From Humulus lupulus (taxonomy: Eukaryota > Streptophyta > Magnoliopsida > Rosales > Cannabaceae), in the NCBI RefSeq assembly GCF_963169125.1, contig NC_084795.1, positions 141,459,766 to 141,523,765 on the forward strand: DNA of 64,000 nt, in the 5' to 3' direction. The notes below the pieces were generated by a model. That model saw only the letters and a program-made list of their open reading frames with translations, searched no databases and was not told where the DNA came from. The position numbers were made by a program, and so were the translations under genes. Positions 54,569-64,000 of this stretch are shown piece by piece; positions within the stretch are counted from its first letter, which is position 1; each line of letters opens with the position of its first letter.

Positions 54569-56681
54569 ATGGCAAAAACAACAAAGAAGACTGGGCAGGC
54601 GGCTGGCGCTGCACCATCTCAACCGCCTCCTCCCCCAAACATGGCTGAAAATGAGCCACATTTGGAATTTGATGAGGAGGAACTGGATTCCTAGACGCTA
54701 AGAAATACCCTGGGGGTTATTGCAAGATGAATTGGCCAATATGAGGGCCAGTCAGGAAAGTGATGCGGAGATTATGGCGCGACAGCAGCAAGACAAAGAG
54801 CGACAGCGCCAGGAGCTAAGTGAAAGATAGGCGGAGATGGACCGTCGTCAGAGGGAGGCCATGGCAGCCCTCGAAGCAGCCCTGCAGTTGGCTAGGAATC
54901 AGGCTGCACCTGCCTCATAGCCTGATCAACCCTCAAATGGGACACCCCAAAGGGGTCCCAATCCTAGCCCTTTGATCCAGCCATCGAGCCCTCAAAGGCC
55001 CGAGCAGCCACCAATGCCTCAGGATGATGTCCCACCAAGGGATCCTGAGATGCAACCTTTGTCCCAGGCTGGTCGTGGCAATCCCCCACTGCCAAGGAAG
55101 AATAGGGCCGGGCAGCAGCCCCACAGTCCTAGACGCCATAGGGGTGAAGAGCTGAACCCACAGAGCAAGGGGTAGCGTCCTTCTGGCAACAGAAGGAACT
55201 CAGAGATAAGCTCTGCGGTCCAGGGCCCCCCATGGCATGATAATTCATGGGGACCTACCGACCAACGCAAGCCACCCTCTAATGCTCGGGAAGTTCCAAC
55301 CCGAGGAGGCAACCGAGGGGACAGTCGGTCCCACCATAGCCAATCAAGGTTCAAAGATGGCCATGGTTACAATGAGGCCGACTAAGGCAGAGGAAATGCC
55401 GGTCGGAGAAATGAAGAGAGAGGTGAGGACAGAAGCCCACCACCTAGGGAAGACCAACAAGAGAGACGTAACGTTGGGGGGCAGCCCTAACAAAATAACG
55501 TCTTTAACCGGCTCGGAGCAAGTGAGCAACGGTGAAGAGACGAAGATTTAAGGGATTTACTCAACGACCGTCGGGAACGGCATGACGAGTACATTCCCCC
55601 AGCAGCAGAGGCCCCGGCAATTCCTGACGCCGTGCAAGCCCAAATAGATGCCCTGAACCAGGCAATACAACAGCTGGTCGGGGGAAGGACGTCTCATATC
55701 GAGTACGACAGGAGAAGAGGCACTCCTTTCGTTCAAAGGATAGCTGTCGCAGAAACTCCTAGCAAGTTTAACGGGTATGGTGACCCGGTATCTCATGTCA
55801 ACAAGTTTGAGATACAGATGGACATTCAGAAAGTGTCCGAAGACGCTCGGTGCAGGATCTTTCCTGCAACACTTTCTGATGCTACACAGAAGTGGTTTTT
55901 CAAATTCCCTCCTGCCAGTATTGTTTCTTGGGAGATGTTCGTAAAGGAATTTTACGGACAATTCTATGCGGGTCGTGTGCACCCAACTGAGGCGAACCAG
56001 CTGGTGGAGATACGCCAGCAAGAAGGAGAGCCACTGAAGGATTACATCCAGCGCTTTATGCGAGCAGAAGCTGGAGCTAAAACAGTGGGAGATTAGGGCA
56101 AGATGATGGCCCTAACTGCAGGAGTTAGGCATTGTACGACTTTGTGTCGTAGCCTCAGAAAGCATGGAGTTAAGACTACTCAAGAATTCTTGGATCGAGC
56201 TGATCGGTACATCAAGCTTGAGGATGCCATCACCAGCGAGGGAAAGCCCCTAGGCAAAGATAAGGGGACTGCAGAACCCGCCAAAGTCGCCAATGGGTCA
56301 AAACCCAAAGGCAAAGGCAACGGGAACGGCAATGGCAATGGCAATGGTAAGAATGGGGGGAAGAGGTCCCATGGTGAACCTTCCACCTCCGAGAATAAGC
56401 GCGCTAAAGGAAACTGTTACGAACCATGGTTCACTAACTACACTGCCCTTATCGAGTCTCGAGGAGAGGTATATCAGGCCACGAGTTCCAGTGTGCCTTA
56501 CAAAAGACCCGCTCCCATTCGAAAGGTTATTTCGAAAAGAGATACTATCAAGTTCTGTCGTTATCATAACGACTACGGAAACGATACAAACGAGTGCAAC
56601 CAGCTAAAAGATGAAATCGAGTTCCTTATCATACAAGGACACCTGGGGAGATATGTACGGGACTTGGGAACTTCCCAATGA
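54569..56681 (+). pseudogene. gag: gag of the second Tat element, inactivated
   Basis: ATG at 54569, Lys/Thr-rich start, then a long Gln/Arg/Pro-rich linker with several stops (for example TAG at 54692). The gag core lies at about 55730-56250 (TPSKFNGYGDPVSHVNKFE, WFFKFPPASIVSWEMF, one TAG near 56094). A Gly/Asn/Lys-rich run (GNGNGNGNGNGK) sits at 56317-56352. The Tat knuckle near 56556-56600 reads CRYHNDYGNDTNEC, with Asn replacing the usual second His. Two frames of 154 and 192 codons are still open, so this gag is the better preserved of the two Tat copies. Confidence 0.85.
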
Positions 56682-57390
56682 GAGGCTCCAGGTGGCAACG
56701 AGTAGGCGCTTGCATGCCAACGCTCGCCACCTTTGCAGCCTGATCCCGTAGCTGGCACTTTACTCACCATCTATGGAGGCCCGCACCTCGCGGGAAGCAG
56801 CGGAAAGGCAAGGGAACGATATGCTCGGACCCTACGCCACGATCAGGACATCGAGATGATGACTGTGGAGGACCGAGCATCAAAGAAGGCTTGGTCAGAG
56901 GACGGTGAAATAACCTTCTCTGATAGCGACGCCCAACATGTCCGGTTCCCGCATTCCAATCTGCTGGTCGTGGATGTTCAAGGACTTGGAGGCCTACAAC
57001 CAAACAATATACGGCTTCTCTGGTGAGGGACTCACCCCAAAAGGGTCAATCAGACTTCTGGTAACAGCAGGTACAGTGCTTGCTACCAGGAAATTACTTG
57101 CTACTTTCATAGTAGTCGATTGTCCTTCTGCGTACAATGCTGTAATCGGAAGGCCCATACTGGTTGACCTTCGGGCCGTCACCTCAGTATGGCACCTGGC
57201 CATGAAATTCCCGACAGACGCAGGGGTAGGATGCGTGTTGGGAAATCAAAGGGAAGCAAGGGAGTGATACAATTCCTTGATCACGAAGGCAAAGAAGGGA
57301 ACGTCGAAGAGCACTCCCCCAGAGAGGTTGCAGATGGCCATTGATACACAAGCTCAATCCGGGGATGGGGTCACCAAATAGGGTTTTGCC
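56682..57390 (+). pseudogene. pro: Protease region of the second Tat element, catalytic segment lost
   Basis: The IYGGPHLAGSSGKARERYAR block and the segment FPHSNLLVVDVQ are followed at about 56970 directly by FKDLEAYNQTIYGFSGE. The usual D-G-G-S-S-V-D active site, which should lie between these two, is missing. Downstream FIVVDCPSAYNAVIGRP is intact. A stop lies near 57267. No protease activity is possible from this copy. Confidence 0.8.
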
Positions 57391-60300
57391 CAAAGTGAGG
57401 ATAGAGATTTAGATCCTCTCTTTGGGGATTTTGAGGAAGATGTTGGACCCGTCGAGGACCTTGAAGAGGTCCAACTTGACGAAAAAGTTCCGACCAGAGT
57501 TGTAAAGGTCAGTAAAAATTTAGAAGCGACAACGAAGCACGCAGTGGTGGAATTTTTGAGAAAGAACCAGGAAGTTTTTGCCTGGTCACATAAAGACATG
57601 GCTGGGATAGATCCTAAAGTCATTAGCCATGTCCTGAACGTTGACAAAAGCTTTCCACCCGTGCAACAGAAAAGAAGGCTGCTCGATAAAGACAGATCGA
57701 AAGCCTTAAAAGAGGAAGTTGAAAGACTGAAGGAGAATGGGTTCATCAGGGTGGCGTTTTATCCATCATGGGTCTCTAATCCAGTACTGGTTCCCAAGCC
57801 TAACGGCAAATGGCGAACCTGTGTGGATTTCACAGACCATAATAAAGCCTGCCCAAAAGATTGCTTCCCACTCCCAAGGATCGACCAGCTGGTCGATGCA
57901 ACTGCAGGACATGAGATCCTCTCTTTCATGGATGCATACTCAGGATACAATCAGATCAGTATGCATCCCCCTGACGAGGATCACACTAGCTTTCGGACTG
58001 ATATAGGGTTATACTGTTATAAAGTAATGCCCTTTGGACTGAAAAACCCTGGTGCGACTTACCAGCGATTGGTTAACCACATGTTAAAGGAGTTGATTGG
58101 AGTAAACATGGAGGTGTACGTGGACGACATGCTGGTAAAGTCAAAGAAGGCAGAAGGACATGTGAAGGATTTACAGGAGTGTTTCAATGTTTTGAAAAAA
58201 TACCAGATGAAGCTAAATCCTCTCAAATGTTCCTTCGGAGTAGGATCAGGAAAATTTTTGGGGTTCATTGTCAATTCAAGAGGAATCGAGGCCAACCCCG
58301 AAAAGATCAAATCCCTGATCGACATGAAATCGCCGGTGAAATCAAGGATGTGCAAAGTTTAACCGGAAGGATTGCCGCACTCAGTAGATTTATTTCAAAG
58401 TTGACGGATAAATGCGTCCCTTTCTTTAATATACTTAGAGGCAACAAGAAGTTCGAGTGGACTGGAGACTACGAACAGGCTTTCCAACCCTTAAAAGCCC
58501 ACATGGCACAACCTCCTTTTTAATCAAAGCCTATAGATGGAGAAACTTTGTTCATTTACCTGGCGATCACCGAATATGCTGCTAGTGCGGTGCTAGTACA
58601 AGAAGAAAATGGCATACAGAAGGCGGTTTATTATGTTAGCAAGAGGTTAATCGGGGATGAATTGAGGTATCCTCCCATCAAAAGATTAGCCTATTGCTTA
58701 ATTTTGGCCTCAAGGAAGTTACGTCCTTACTTCCAAGCCCATCCCATCATAGTCTTAACTGACCAGCCCCTTCGGCAAGTTCTACAAAAACCAGAGGCAG
58801 CTGGGCGTTAGTTAAAATGGGCAATCGAACTTGGGCAATTCGATATCACATATTCACCGTGAGCAGCAGTAAAAGGACAAGTCTTGGCTGATCTTATCGC
58901 CGAATTCACTTAGCTCCCAAATGACGAGCAATGCGAAAAACCTAGTGCGCTTGAGCCCCAAGTTGAAGCTCCTTCGTGGAAGTTATTCACGGACGGATCA
59001 TCCAACGAATCTCACGCAGGAGCAGGAGTGATATTGATAACGCCAGAAGGGCATCGATTCCACTGCGTTATTAGGTTCGATTTGACCTCTTCAAATAATG
59101 AGGCCGAGTATGAAGCACTCCTCGCTAGACTGAGGTTGGCCAAAGACATAAGTATAAAAGTATTGGATATTTACAGTGATTCACAGCTGGTAGTGAATCA
59201 GGTCTTAGGGGAGTATCAAGCACGAGGCCTGAAAATGGTGGCCTACCTGAACAAAACCAAAGATCTGTTGGCGCAATTTGAGAAATATACCCTCCAGCAA
59301 ATACCTCGAGATCATAATTCAAATGCAGATGCCTTAGCCAAACTCGCGAGTGCGAAAGATGCTGACACTTTAAATATAGTGCTAGTAGAGCAGCTACGCG
59401 AGCCGAGCATACGAGCAGATGAAGCCAGTAGGTAGATCCGGATAGAAGATACATGGATGGCACCGTACTTGGAGTATCTCATGAATGGTGTACTACCAGC
59501 AAATAGAAACAAACCCAGGACTCTTCAGAGACAGGCTGCTAGGTACATATTGGTCGATGGTGTTCTATACTGAAGAGGATACTCCATGCCACTGCTCAAA
59601 TGTATTACACCAGAAAAGGCTAAAGAGCTGATGAGGGAAGTACATGAAGGCTTCTGTGGAGATCACGCTGGGGGTCAGAGCTTATCAAAGAAGATTCTGA
59701 GGCAGGGTTATTTCTGGCCGACTATGAACGAAGACTCAATGGAGTTTGTGCGAAAATGTGATAAGTTTCAAAGGTTCTCCAAGATCCCTCGCACAGCTCC
59801 AAATGAATTAAAGAAGATGCAAAATCCATGGCCCTTCGCAGTATGGGGTATCGATTTAATTGGGTCCTTGCCAACGGGAAAAGGTGGAGTAAAATACGCA
59901 GTTGTAGCAGTTGACTACTTCACCAAATGGGCCGAAGCTGAGCCACTCGCTACCATAACGACAAAGAAAGTTCTTGACTTTGTCATCAAGAACATTGTTT
60001 GCCGATATGGATTGCCTCAGAAGATTGTCTCAGACAACGACACCCAGTTTGACAGTGACCTATTCACAGACTTCTGCGAGAGGCATGGAATCATCAAGAG
60101 CTTTTCTTCAGTTGCGCATCCGCAAAAAAATGGGTAGGTTGAAGTAGTAAATAAGACACTGAAGGATACCCTGAAGAAAAGACTCGAGGAAGCTAAAGGA
60201 GCATGGTTAGAACAACTGCCTGAAGTACTCTGGTTGTATAGAACTTCTCATCGAACAGCAATAGGTCATACCCCATTTTCCTTACCATACAGGTATGAGG

Positions 60301-60687
60301 CTATGTTGCCAGTCGAGTTAGATCCGCCCTCACATCGAAGAATCATATACGACCAGTACTAGAATAACCAACTGTTGATGGAGTCCCTAGACTCGGTTGA
60401 AGTGAAATGAGAGAAAGCCCAACTCCGAGTAGCTGCGTACCAGCAAAAAGTTGCCCGGTACTTTAACTCAAAAGTAAAAGAAAGAAAATTCAACGTTGGA
60501 GACCTAGTACTTCGACGAGTTTTCTTAAACACCCGCGACCCAGATGCTAGAGTACTCGAACCAAACTGGGAAGGACCTTACCAGATTGAAGAAGTCCTTC
60601 ATCCAGGAACATACAAACTTGCACGCTTAAATGGAGATCTCTTTCCGCTATTGGAACGGAGAACACCTGCGCAAGTATTATCAATAA
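57391..60687 (+). pseudogene. pol: RT, RNase H, second RNase H-like domain and integrase of the second Tat element
   Basis: RT is open from 57544 to about 58340, with VPKPNGKWRTCVDF and an intact YVDDM box (58117-58131). A one-base shift near 58335 is followed by the thumb and RNase H (TDQPLRQVLQKPEAAGR), with stops near 58521 and 58809. The second RNase H-like domain (WKLFTDGSSNESHAGAG) is at 58977-59435. Integrase follows: zinc finger with the last C..C changed to C..F (CDKFQRF, about 59758), core with GIDLIGSLPTG, SDNDTQF and a final VEVVNKT after a TAG near 60136. The C-terminal frame ends WNGEHLRKYYQ and TAA at 60685-60687. Despite stops, the catalytic residues of RT and integrase are present. 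Confidence 0.88.
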
Positions 60688-61374
60688 ACAGTCCTTCTTA
60701 AAGGACTGGCTTGTATTAATTTTTACTTTTTACAAGTTTTGAAAAAGGGTTAGTCATGTTATATGGCTAATTGCTTATAAGTGTAAGATCTTTTAAAGAT
60801 CACTTGTAAAGCCATGTTTAGTCCATTTTAATACGAGAATTATAAGGGACTGTGCGCAGCCAGTCATTCTTGCCAAACCTTTGTAAATTTGTTTTTTACA
60901 AGTATTTGTTCATTACGTGTGTTGTTTTGCTGTATTATAAGTGTTGCATTTTATACCAAGCAGTAATGTTCGTACAGGTCGTGGTCAAGGCAAGTGACCA
61001 AGGACCTAAAGCTCCTCAGTCATGTGGGGGGCATATAAGTACATCGATAGCAAAGCATACCAAGAGGTATGTAAACACATGAACAAAATAAGTGAAAGCA
61101 TGCTATGGTACTTACAGTATTTTTAAAATTTTATATTTTGTTAAATCAAATCAAAGTACTATGCTAAGTTCGATCATGCGAACAGATGTTATAATAAGCA
61201 GAAATATTATAATATCAAAGGGAATTCTTTTACACTGTAAGCAGTACTGCTTGGATGTAATTGTTCAAAAGTAAAAGTAAAATATGCTGCCCATGCAGCA
61301 AAATTAAAAAAGAAATCAGTCTTTACATCACGACCCGTAGATCGTGTAATTAAAGAAAAGTAAAAGAAAAAACT
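60688..61374. other. Spacer between pol and antisense gene of the second Tat element
   Basis: No gene is supported. It contains the internal polypurine-tract-like TGGGGGGCATATAAGTACAT at 61025-61046, preceded by GGTCAAGGCAAGTGACCAAGG, as in the other Tat element at 37390-37458. It lacks the 90-bp tandem repeats of that element. Confidence 0.6.
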
Positions 61375-61970
61375 TTATGGGGCTTGAGGAGCAGGAGGAT
61401 CCTGTGGAGCATTCTGATTGACCACGTCCCCAACAGCTTCTCCTCCCTCCACTCTGGCGGCCGGCAGAATGTCTGGGGAAGCAGGGCCCCTGGCTCTCTC
61501 TTCGGTAGCCAACTGAGCAGTGCAGCGGGCTATCTCAGCCTTCCTGGCGTCCTCTGGAAGGTAACTGAAATCGGCACTTTGGTTGTGTTTCCAAAATTCA
61601 TAGAAACACCGAAGTGTCGCATTCTTATACCTCTCTAGGTCCTTGGCATTAGTCAGCTTAAGCTGCTCCACCTGGCTCTGAAGGACTGCAATGGTCGTGT
61701 CCGTGGCAAGATGCTCCTTCTTAAGTTTTTTGACTTCACGCCATTGGATTCGGCTATATTCCTGGTAGTCATCCCTCTGCTTTCTGGTAGTTTCCAGAGA
61801 AGCTTGCTTTTCTGCCAGCTCTGCTACCAAGGCATCCTTCTGCTGGGTGACTACCTCCAGCTCCCCAGCATGCCTGCCTCCGCGGCATGAAGCTCCTCAA
61901 TAACCTTCGCCTGAGACTGCTCGATGCTGGCACCAGCGCGAGTACGAGCAGCAGTCATTGTCAGCATGGC

Positions 61971-62054
61971 CTGCAATCAAAGAATAAGAGTTACGCCATC
62001 ATCAAAGAAAGAAAAAATCAAGATTATAATCACAAAAAGGGAAAGAGTGCTTAC
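61971..62054 (-). other. Predicted intron (84 nt) of the antisense gene
   Basis: Minus strand: donor GCCAAT|GTAAGC, acceptor TTGATTGCAG|GCCATG, phase 0. Equivalent by protein context to 38514-38591 of the other Tat element. Confidence 0.75.
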
Positions 62055-62478
62055 ATTGGCCACTTCATTAAGGGCCCTGTTGAGGATCTGGTCGACCCCC
62101 ATGTTTTTAAGCCTCAGCCATTGCCTCCCTGCAACGGTCATGCTTCAGGATATGGGCGAGGCGATCCTTGGCTGATCGCAGGGAGCGACTCAAGTTTGGC
62201 CCCTGGAGGTTCGACTAGCTGGGCCTGTTCTTTTGGAGCCACGGGTGAAGGATTTGTGGCAGCAGGCAGGGTCTCCTTCTCAGCAGGGGAGGATGGTTGA
62301 GCAGAAGGTTGGCCAAAGGGCCCATCCTTTGGAGGATCCGCTACTCGACTCTTCTTGGCCGAGGGCACTTGGCTAGACTCGCCATCTTGTCTCCTTGCCG
62401 ATTTCCTCCTTTAGACCAGGGGAACTTCCTCCTCTTCCTGAGTGTTGTACAGGTCGAAAATGTTTGCGGAGGCCATGT

Positions 62479-62575
62479 CTGCAGAAAGAGATAAACATGC
62501 AGATTGTAAGCTAAAAATAGATGAGAAGTTATGGTACATTAGAAAAGAAGTAAAGAAATTTATAAAATCCAATAC
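62479..62575 (-). other. Predicted intron (97 nt) of the antisense gene
   Basis: Minus strand: donor CTCGG|GTATTG, acceptor TTTCTGCAG|ACATGG, phase 1. Splicing restores a frame of over 70 codons (with one TAA). Equivalent to 38983-39058. Confidence 0.72.
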
Positions 62576-62653
62576 CCGAGCTATTACTACTTGTCGCTAC
62601 ACTACTGACTCTACTAGTCATACACTCACTCTCTGGCACGAAGAAGTCTGGCC

Positions 62654-62740
62654 CTAGATTTGGAGTATATGTAAAATTGTCGTCCCCGTCAAATAAGTGA
62701 CAGGGAATTGGCAAGCTATTTAAAAGCAAAATAACAGTAC
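62654..62740 (-). other. Possible further intron (87 nt), ambiguous
   Basis: Minus strand AATG|GTACTG to AAATCTAG|GGCC. Its length is a multiple of three and the unspliced frame is also open, so the sequence alone cannot decide whether this is intron or coding. Confidence 0.3.
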
Positions 62741-63097
62741 CATTTTCGTCTGAAGACTCGTCCAAGTCTATGACAGTCTCTGCTGCCTTTTGGTTCCCCT
62801 TCCCTTCAGGGGCAGAAGGCCTTTCTGCTGAGGGGGCGCCAGTTGGTTCCCTGATCATAACCCCAGTCGGTCTCCTTCGAGGAGGGGACGCTGGGGGTTG
62901 CTGCTCGGGATGCCCCTTGGCAGTGGCGTCAACCACCGCGGGTTCCCTCATTTCTTGATGAGGGGTCAGGAGGCCAGACAACCTCAAGTTTTCATCAGTG
63001 GCCAGAGACTTAATGCTTTTTTCAGCGTCAGTCATTCTGGCCAGTGCGTTGGACCTCAACACCATGTCTGGTGTTGGGTTTAGGCGTAGCCATGGTC

Positions 63098-63177
63098 CTG
63101 AAAGGCATATGATACTTTAGATAAGTACAAGGAAAATTTATAATTAAAAGTAGCGACCAGTGGAAAAGGACATTTAC
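63098..63177 (-). other. Predicted intron (80 nt) of the antisense gene, absent from the other copy
   Basis: Minus strand: donor GAGGAG|GTAAAT, acceptor GCCTTTCAG|GACC, phase 1. Splicing joins LAFA..G to GPWLRLNPTPD in frame. In the other Tat element the matching text (HVGPFYRPLPT) is continuous, so the intron is not present there. Confidence 0.72.
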
Positions 63178-64000
63178 CTCCTCAAGCGAAGGCCAAGTTG
63201 TTTGTAGTCATGTCGGGCATGAGGAAATACTCCTGGCCGTATTTCCCCACGTTGGAGATGTGGGTGGTGTCACTTAGGAATGTTCAGGTTGTTTCCTGGT
63301 GACAAAAATGAAAAAAGCCCGTCACGGACTGTTGAGGGTTGGACTTAAGGTCAAAAAGGAAGTTGACCTCGTGAGGAGTAGGCTCTGGCCATTTTTTGAG
63401 TTTGTAAAGGATATAGAGTCCAGCGAGAATTCTATATCCGTTGGGAGTAATTTGGAAGGGGGCGACACTGAAATAGTTCACCATCCCCTGATAAAAGGGA
63501 AGAAGAGGAAGGGTAGCCCCCGCCTCTATATGATACCTCGACCAGGCGCTGTAAGCACCTTCAGGAAAGTTAGCCCTCTGATCCGCAGCAAGGATCTTGA
63601 GATTGATCCCAGTGAGAGGATACTTCCTAAGATAATTGGCAAGCATCCTGGGGGTCACCTGGCTGAGGGGAGAAAGATGCCACTCGACATCAGGAAGGAT
63701 TGAATGCCGAGGGCGAGCCTTGACCTGAATGCGAGGGTCCAGGACAATGTTTTCTCGACCGCTGGTTGAGGGAACCCTAGCCTGCGAATCAGGCTGGGCA
63801 GGAGGATTTGGATTGTTTTCAGGGTTTGTTTTCTTTTTGCCAGGAGATTTAGAACGGACCATTTTAGGTGGTGATGGTTGAGGTCTGGAAGAAGAGAGTC
63901 TTGAGAATGGAATCTCGTGTACGCGCTGGGCCGGCTGTTCTTCACCTTCAAGCAGTTGCGCAAGAAGATCGTCTTCGATAGGCTGCTCACCTCCCCACAA

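Larger units (their letters stand above)
53917..64000 (+). mobile_element. Second Tat-lineage Ty3/gypsy element with antisense gene (3' end outside window)
   Basis: The 5' LTR (53917-54521) is followed by a primer site, gag, protease remnant, RT, RNase H, second RNase H-like domain, integrase, an internal polypurine-like motif and an antisense gene that runs off the right edge. The left target site is AAACC (53912-53916). The order RT, RNase H, second RNase H, integrase plus an antisense gene is the Tat pattern. Stops in every module and a deletion in the protease make it defective. Confidence 0.9.
61375..64000 (-). pseudogene. Antisense gene of the second Tat element (Transposase_28-like, intron-containing; N-terminus outside window)
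   Basis: Read from the right edge on the minus strand. First, a basic, Pro-rich segment (KMVRSKSPGKKK) is followed by the conserved domain at about 63290-63700, with LANYLRKYPL, ANFPEGAYSAWSRYHIE, LPLLPFYQGMVNYFSVAP, QITPN and PHEVNFLFDLKSN. This matches the gypsy-type Transposase_28 family. Three GT-AG introns are predicted (63098-63177, 62479-62575, 61971-62054). The middle is disordered and acidic (VIDLDESSDEN). The C-terminus is a coiled coil ending with CFYEFWKHNQSADFSYLPED, conserved in the other copy. Stop at 61375-61377. Two TGA/TAA codons that look like former CGA and CAA, and shifts near 62100-62170 and 61875, break it. Function unknown. Confidence 0.78.

Noticed and set aside
1..64000. 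Ordinary host genes, tRNA or rRNA genes
   Set aside because: No frame outside transposon families shows a recognisable host domain, and no tRNA cloverleaf or rRNA core sequence was seen by eye; TGGTATCAGAGC-like text occurs only as primer sites.

Overview
The window is plant nuclear heterochromatin made almost entirely of nested LTR retrotransposons of the Ty3/gypsy superfamily. Plant-type initiator-Met and Asp primer sites, Tekay-type chromoviruses, Athila and Tat lineages, dual RNase H domains and a plant L1 fragment all point to a seed plant, probably a eudicot. The species cannot be read from the sequence. I found no intact ordinary host gene, no rRNA or tRNA gene and no CRISPR.

Layout. 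(1) The oldest layer on the left is minus-strand: an Athila-type LTR (24441-25571), an Asp-tRNA primer site, a decayed gag-protease (22115-24342), a 5'-truncated L1 LINE (20230-21165) and a gene for a 'putative plant transposon protein' that starts near 19660. That gene is cut twice. A Tekay-type element (10097-19172) sits in its middle. A non-autonomous element with long LTRs (299-9462, perfect TSD AGGAC) sits just before its stop codon at 285-287. (2) From 25581 to 53133 lies one Tat-lineage element bounded by a perfect TSD (ATATT). It is swollen to 27.5 kb by later insertions: a plus-strand solo LTR (26010-28451, TSD CAAGC), a minus-strand solo LTR (29756-32074, TSD CCCTC) and a Tekay-type element (39836-50362), which itself carries a minus-strand solo LTR (41843-42590, TSD GTAAC). 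(3) An AT-rich spacer (53139-53916) is followed by a second Tat-lineage element (53917 to beyond 64000), which has a 605-bp LTR, gag, protease remnant, RT, two RNase H domains and integrase.

The most interesting content is in the two Tat elements. Both carry, between pol and the 3' end, an antisense gene for a protein with a gypsy-type 'Transposase_28'-like domain and a coiled-coil C-terminus. Reading the minus strand, I find GT-AG introns whose removal keeps the frame. Two of them sit at matching protein positions and phases in both diverged copies. In the first copy the gene also has an antisense TATA box, a 539-nt leader intron whose acceptor directly abuts the ATG, and a 7-unit array of hairpin repeats just upstream. 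Both elements also share an internal polypurine-tract-like motif (GGGGGCATATA) between pol and the antisense gene.

The coding regions of all elements carry stops, frameshifts or lost catalytic residues, so none looks autonomous. The element at 299-9462 is the youngest judged by LTR similarity. It has no coding capacity, so it must have been moved in trans. Coordinates come from reading by eye; LTR ends supported by TSDs should be exact, while domain limits are approximate.
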